From JALORV01 sp963702595 (GTDB lineage: Bacteria; Pseudomonadota; Gammaproteobacteria; Burkholderiales; Burkholderiaceae_F): a stretch of 64,000 bases of DNA. The position numbers were made by a program, and so were the translations under genes. Where the stretch lies: NCBI GenBank assembly GCA_963702595.1, contig CAVPDC010000014.1, positions 109,213-173,212 of the forward strand, read 5' to 3'. The stretch's first letter is position 1; every line of letters starts with the position of its first letter. Below, one piece after another: positions 61,803 through 64,000 of this stretch. A model generated the notes under the pieces. The model did not search any database. It was not told where the DNA came from and was given only the letters and a program-made list of their open reading frames with translations.

Positions 61803-63971
61803 CTAGAACTCGTAGACGGCCGATGCGCCGAGCAGGAAGTTGCGGGTCGGCGCCGGCGCGTAGTAGCGGCCGTTGGCGTCGCCGACGATGACGGCTCCGA
61901 TGTACTCCCGGCTGAACAGGTTGTTGACGCGCGCGAACTGGCGGAATCGCCAGCGGCCGGCCACCTGCTCGAGCCCCGCCCACAGGTTGGCGATCGTGTA
62001 GCCCGGCGCGTAGGCCGAGTTGAAATCATTGACCGCAACCGCGCCGTTGGCGATGACTTCGAACGCTCCACGCAGGCCGAGCGCCGGGTTGCGATAGGCG
62101 AGGTCCGCGAAGAGCGTGGCATTGGGTACGCCCGGCACGCGGTTGCCGTCCGGTACGACGGCGGTGTTGGCGCCCGTCACCGGGTTGCAGAACGCCGCCA
62201 GCGGCGCGCAGCTCCTGAAGGCGGTATCGAAGCGGGCATTGAGCAGCGTCAGCGCCACATGCGTGCTGAGTCCGCCGCCCAGCTCGCTTTCCAGCATCAG
62301 TTCGGCGCCGAGCCGCGAGGAGTCACCGGCGTTCTGGAACGACGAGCGACCGCCGGTGTTGCGTGCGATGACGATCTCGCCTGAGGTCCGGATGTCGAAT
62401 ACCGCGACATTGAGCCGCGTCGAGGCGCCGAGCAGCAACTTGGCCCCGAGTTCGAACTGGTCGCTGGTCGAGGGCTGCAGCGCGAAGTTCACGCCGCTGC
62501 CGCCGTCGGGGCGATACGCCAGCTCAACGGTCGTCGGCGTCTCGAAGGCGCGGCCGTAGCTCGCGTAGACGTTGAAGGCCGGCGTGACGTTGAACATCAG
62601 GCCGACGGTCGGCGTCCACTCGCCGTAGTTGGTCGATCCGCTGTCGTTGGGATTGCCGGTCGCGAAATAGCGATCGGTCGCCGTGAAGTCGACCTGCGTA
62701 TAGCGCACCCCCGCCGACACCGACCAGCGCGGCAGGAATTGCCACTCGGCCTGCAGGTACGCGCCGAGATTCTCGACGTCGTTGTCTTCGTCTCGCTTGA
62801 GTGCACCGCGCACGCCCAGGTTGTTGATGTATCCCTGCCGGGCCTCGGAGGAGGTGTCGTAGTCGACTCCCACTGTCCACGTCAGCGGGCCTTCCAGCAG
62901 GTCCTGCCGCCGGGTCCAGCGCACGCTTGCGCCGCCGAACTGGCGGTCGAGTTCGGACACGCCGCCGGAACTGGTGGCCGCCTGCTGGCTGTCGAGCGGT
63001 ACGGCGAGATACTGCTCGTTGTTCCGGCTGCCGACATAAGCCATCAACCGCAGGTTGTCGTAGGCGCCGAGCGAGCTGTCCAAGATCAGACCGCCCTGCA
63101 CGTTGTCGAGCGAGCGCCGGGTGTTGAATGCGATCGCCACCGGCTGTGCCTGGCGCGGATCCTGCTGCACCTGTGCCTGCGTGAGGCCGAGCGGGTCCTG
63201 CGCATTCGGCTGATTGAAGCCCGTGGCCACAAGGGTCAGGCGGTTGGTCGAGTTCAGTTCGTAGGCAAGCTTCGTATTGAATTGCGCCTTGCGCGCGGCA
63301 CTGTGCTCGCGGTAGCCGTCGACACTGAAATACGAGGCGCTCGCCATGCCGTTGAGCGCACCGCTGACGGCGCCGCCCTTGAGGCCGTAGCGCTGGAACC
63401 CGTAGCTTCCGAACGCGAGATCCGACGAGAGCGTGGGAGGCGAAGTCCCGCTTTCGCTGAACACCTGCACGACGCCGCCGGAGTGGTTGCCATAGAGCGC
63501 CGAAAACGGTCCGCGCAGCACTTCGATCCGATCCGCCGAGCCAAGATCGAACACGCCCGGGCTGCCCTGCCCATCGGGCGTGCTCGCTGGTATGCCGTCG
63601 GCGATCAGCTTGATGCCGCGGGTGCCGAACTGCGAGCGCGCGCCGAATCCCCGAATCGTGATCTGCAGTTCCTGTGAGAAGTTCTCGCGGTTCTGCACGA
63701 ACGTTCCGGGAACTCGGTTCAAGTCCTCGGAGATGTTGACGCGTGCCTTGCCGTCCTGGATCTGGGAACGCGAAATCACATCGATCGACATCGGCAAATC
63801 GAACGCGCGCCGTTCCGTGCGCGTGCCGGTGATGACGACGGGCTCCAACGTGTCCGCGGCCGGCTGCGCCGTTGCCACGGTCGGTGCGAGCAGCGCCAAC
63901 GCCACCGCATGGCTGAAGCGGTGGGCCACATGCGTCGGAATCGACCGAGGCAGCTTCCAATCGAAAGACAT
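61803..63971 (-). CDS. TonB-dependent outer-membrane receptor
   Basis: A 722-aa receptor with a signal peptide ending near ATA-Q. The TonB box is in DTLEPVVITG, followed by the plug domain (RVPGTFVQNRENFSQELQI, RGFGARSQFGTRGIKLIADG, LRGPFSALYGNHSGG) and 22-strand barrel. The C-terminus ends in Phe (VYEF), as needed for BAM assembly. TonB receptors import siderophores, cobalamin, copper complexes or sugars. It resembles a siderophore or metal receptor but the ligand is not identifiable. An in-frame ATG at 63989 is an alternative start. The upstream region is outside the window. Confidence 0.92.
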   Translation of the reverse strand: MSFDWKLPRSIPTHVAHRFSHAVALALLAPTVATAQPAADTLEPVVITGTRTERRAFDLPMSIDVISRSQIQDGKARVNISEDLNRVPGTFVQNRENFSQELQITIRGFGARSQFGTRGIKLIADGIPASTPDGQGSPGVFDLGSADRIEVLRGPFSALYGNHSGGVVQVFSESGTSPPTLSSDLAFGSYGFQRYGLKGGAVSGALNGMASASYFSVDGYREHSAARKAQFNTKLAYELNSTNRLTLVATGFNQPNAQDPLGLTQAQVQQDPRQAQPVAIAFNTRRSLDNVQGGLILDSSLGAYDNLRLMAYVGSRNNEQYLAVPLDSQQAATSSGGVSELDRQFGGASVRWTRRQDLLEGPLTWTVGVDYDTSSEARQGYINNLGVRGALKRDEDNDVENLGAYLQAEWQFLPRWSVSAGVRYTQVDFTATDRYFATGNPNDSGSTNYGEWTPTVGLMFNVTPAFNVYASYGRAFETPTTVELAYRPDGGSGVNFALQPSTSDQFELGAKLLLGASTRLNVAVFDIRTSGEIVIARNTGGRSSFQNAGDSSRLGAELMLESELGGGLSTHVALTLLNARFDTAFRSCAPLAAFCNPVTGANTAVVPDGNRVPGVPNATLFADLAYRNPALGLRGAFEVIANGAVAVNDFNSAYAPGYTIANLWAGLEQVAGRWRFRQFARVNNLFSREYIGAVIVGDANGRYYAPAPTRNFLLGASAVYEF

Positions 63972-64000
63972 CGTTGCGCGGGCCTTCATGGTTGCGCGGG

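Overview
The window reads as one contiguous stretch of a high-GC betaproteobacterial chromosome, most likely of the order Burkholderiales. The evidence is gene order and family content. The order tsaE-amiC, mutL, miaA, hda, pcnB-folK-deoxynucleoside kinase-panB-panC and recG-oxyR-dps is typical of Betaproteobacteria. So are a Bug/TctC-type tripartite tricarboxylate transporter, a phasin, and OxyR with Cys199/Cys208. No rRNA, CRISPR array, integrase or insertion sequence was seen. One tRNA, tRNA-Leu(CAA), is present.

Region 1 (1-22.2 kb) is housekeeping. It holds tRNA modification (tsaE, miaA, queA, tgt), cell-wall amidase (amiC), a DedA membrane protein, mismatch repair (mutL, endonuclease type), a Bcr/CflA efflux pump, a PurM-like protein, the replication regulator hda, RNA polyadenylation (pcnB), folate and pantothenate synthesis (folK, panB, panC), and the Sec translocon accessory genes yajC-secD-secF. 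Most genes are packed with ATGA/GTGA overlaps.

Region 2 (22.2-36.4 kb) is metabolic and accessory: a cytochrome b561 and a convergent cytochrome c', purB, a GST, a glycerophosphodiesterase, a hotdog-fold protein, a CaiB-type CoA transferase, acylphosphatase, a RimJ-type acetyltransferase, a tctC-tctB-tctA uptake operon with a Fur-box-like site in front, gamma-glutamyltransferase, a solitary KAS III and a beta-hydroxyacid dehydrogenase.

Region 3 (36.4-46.1 kb) is the most interesting part. It is a same-strand run of eleven genes: ECF sigma factor, zinc-finger anti-sigma, ArsS-like radical SAM protein, metallophosphoesterase-fold protein with lost metal ligands, VTT-membrane/FAD-oxidoreductase fusion, Rossmann protein, two glycosyltransferases of the TIGR04283 and TIGR04282 types, DUF3047, a TIGR03169-type FAD oxidoreductase and DUF1499. 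These are the families once called rSAM/selenodomain-associated and now named for arsenosugar biosynthesis. No arsM or other arsenic gene is in the window, so the true product is open.

Region 4 (46.2-64 kb) is stress and accessory: a glycine-zipper lipoprotein-like protein, a broken tricorn-like protease, a broken GNAT, an Asp/Glu racemase, dps-oxyR-recG, ridA, a frameshifted PAS-GGDEF-EAL protein, an XRE regulator with a phasin, a frameshifted cytochrome c next to a PQQ-type sugar dehydrogenase, and a TonB receptor running to the window edge. Five single-base frame breaks lie between 47.9 and 60.2 kb, and none was noticed before that.
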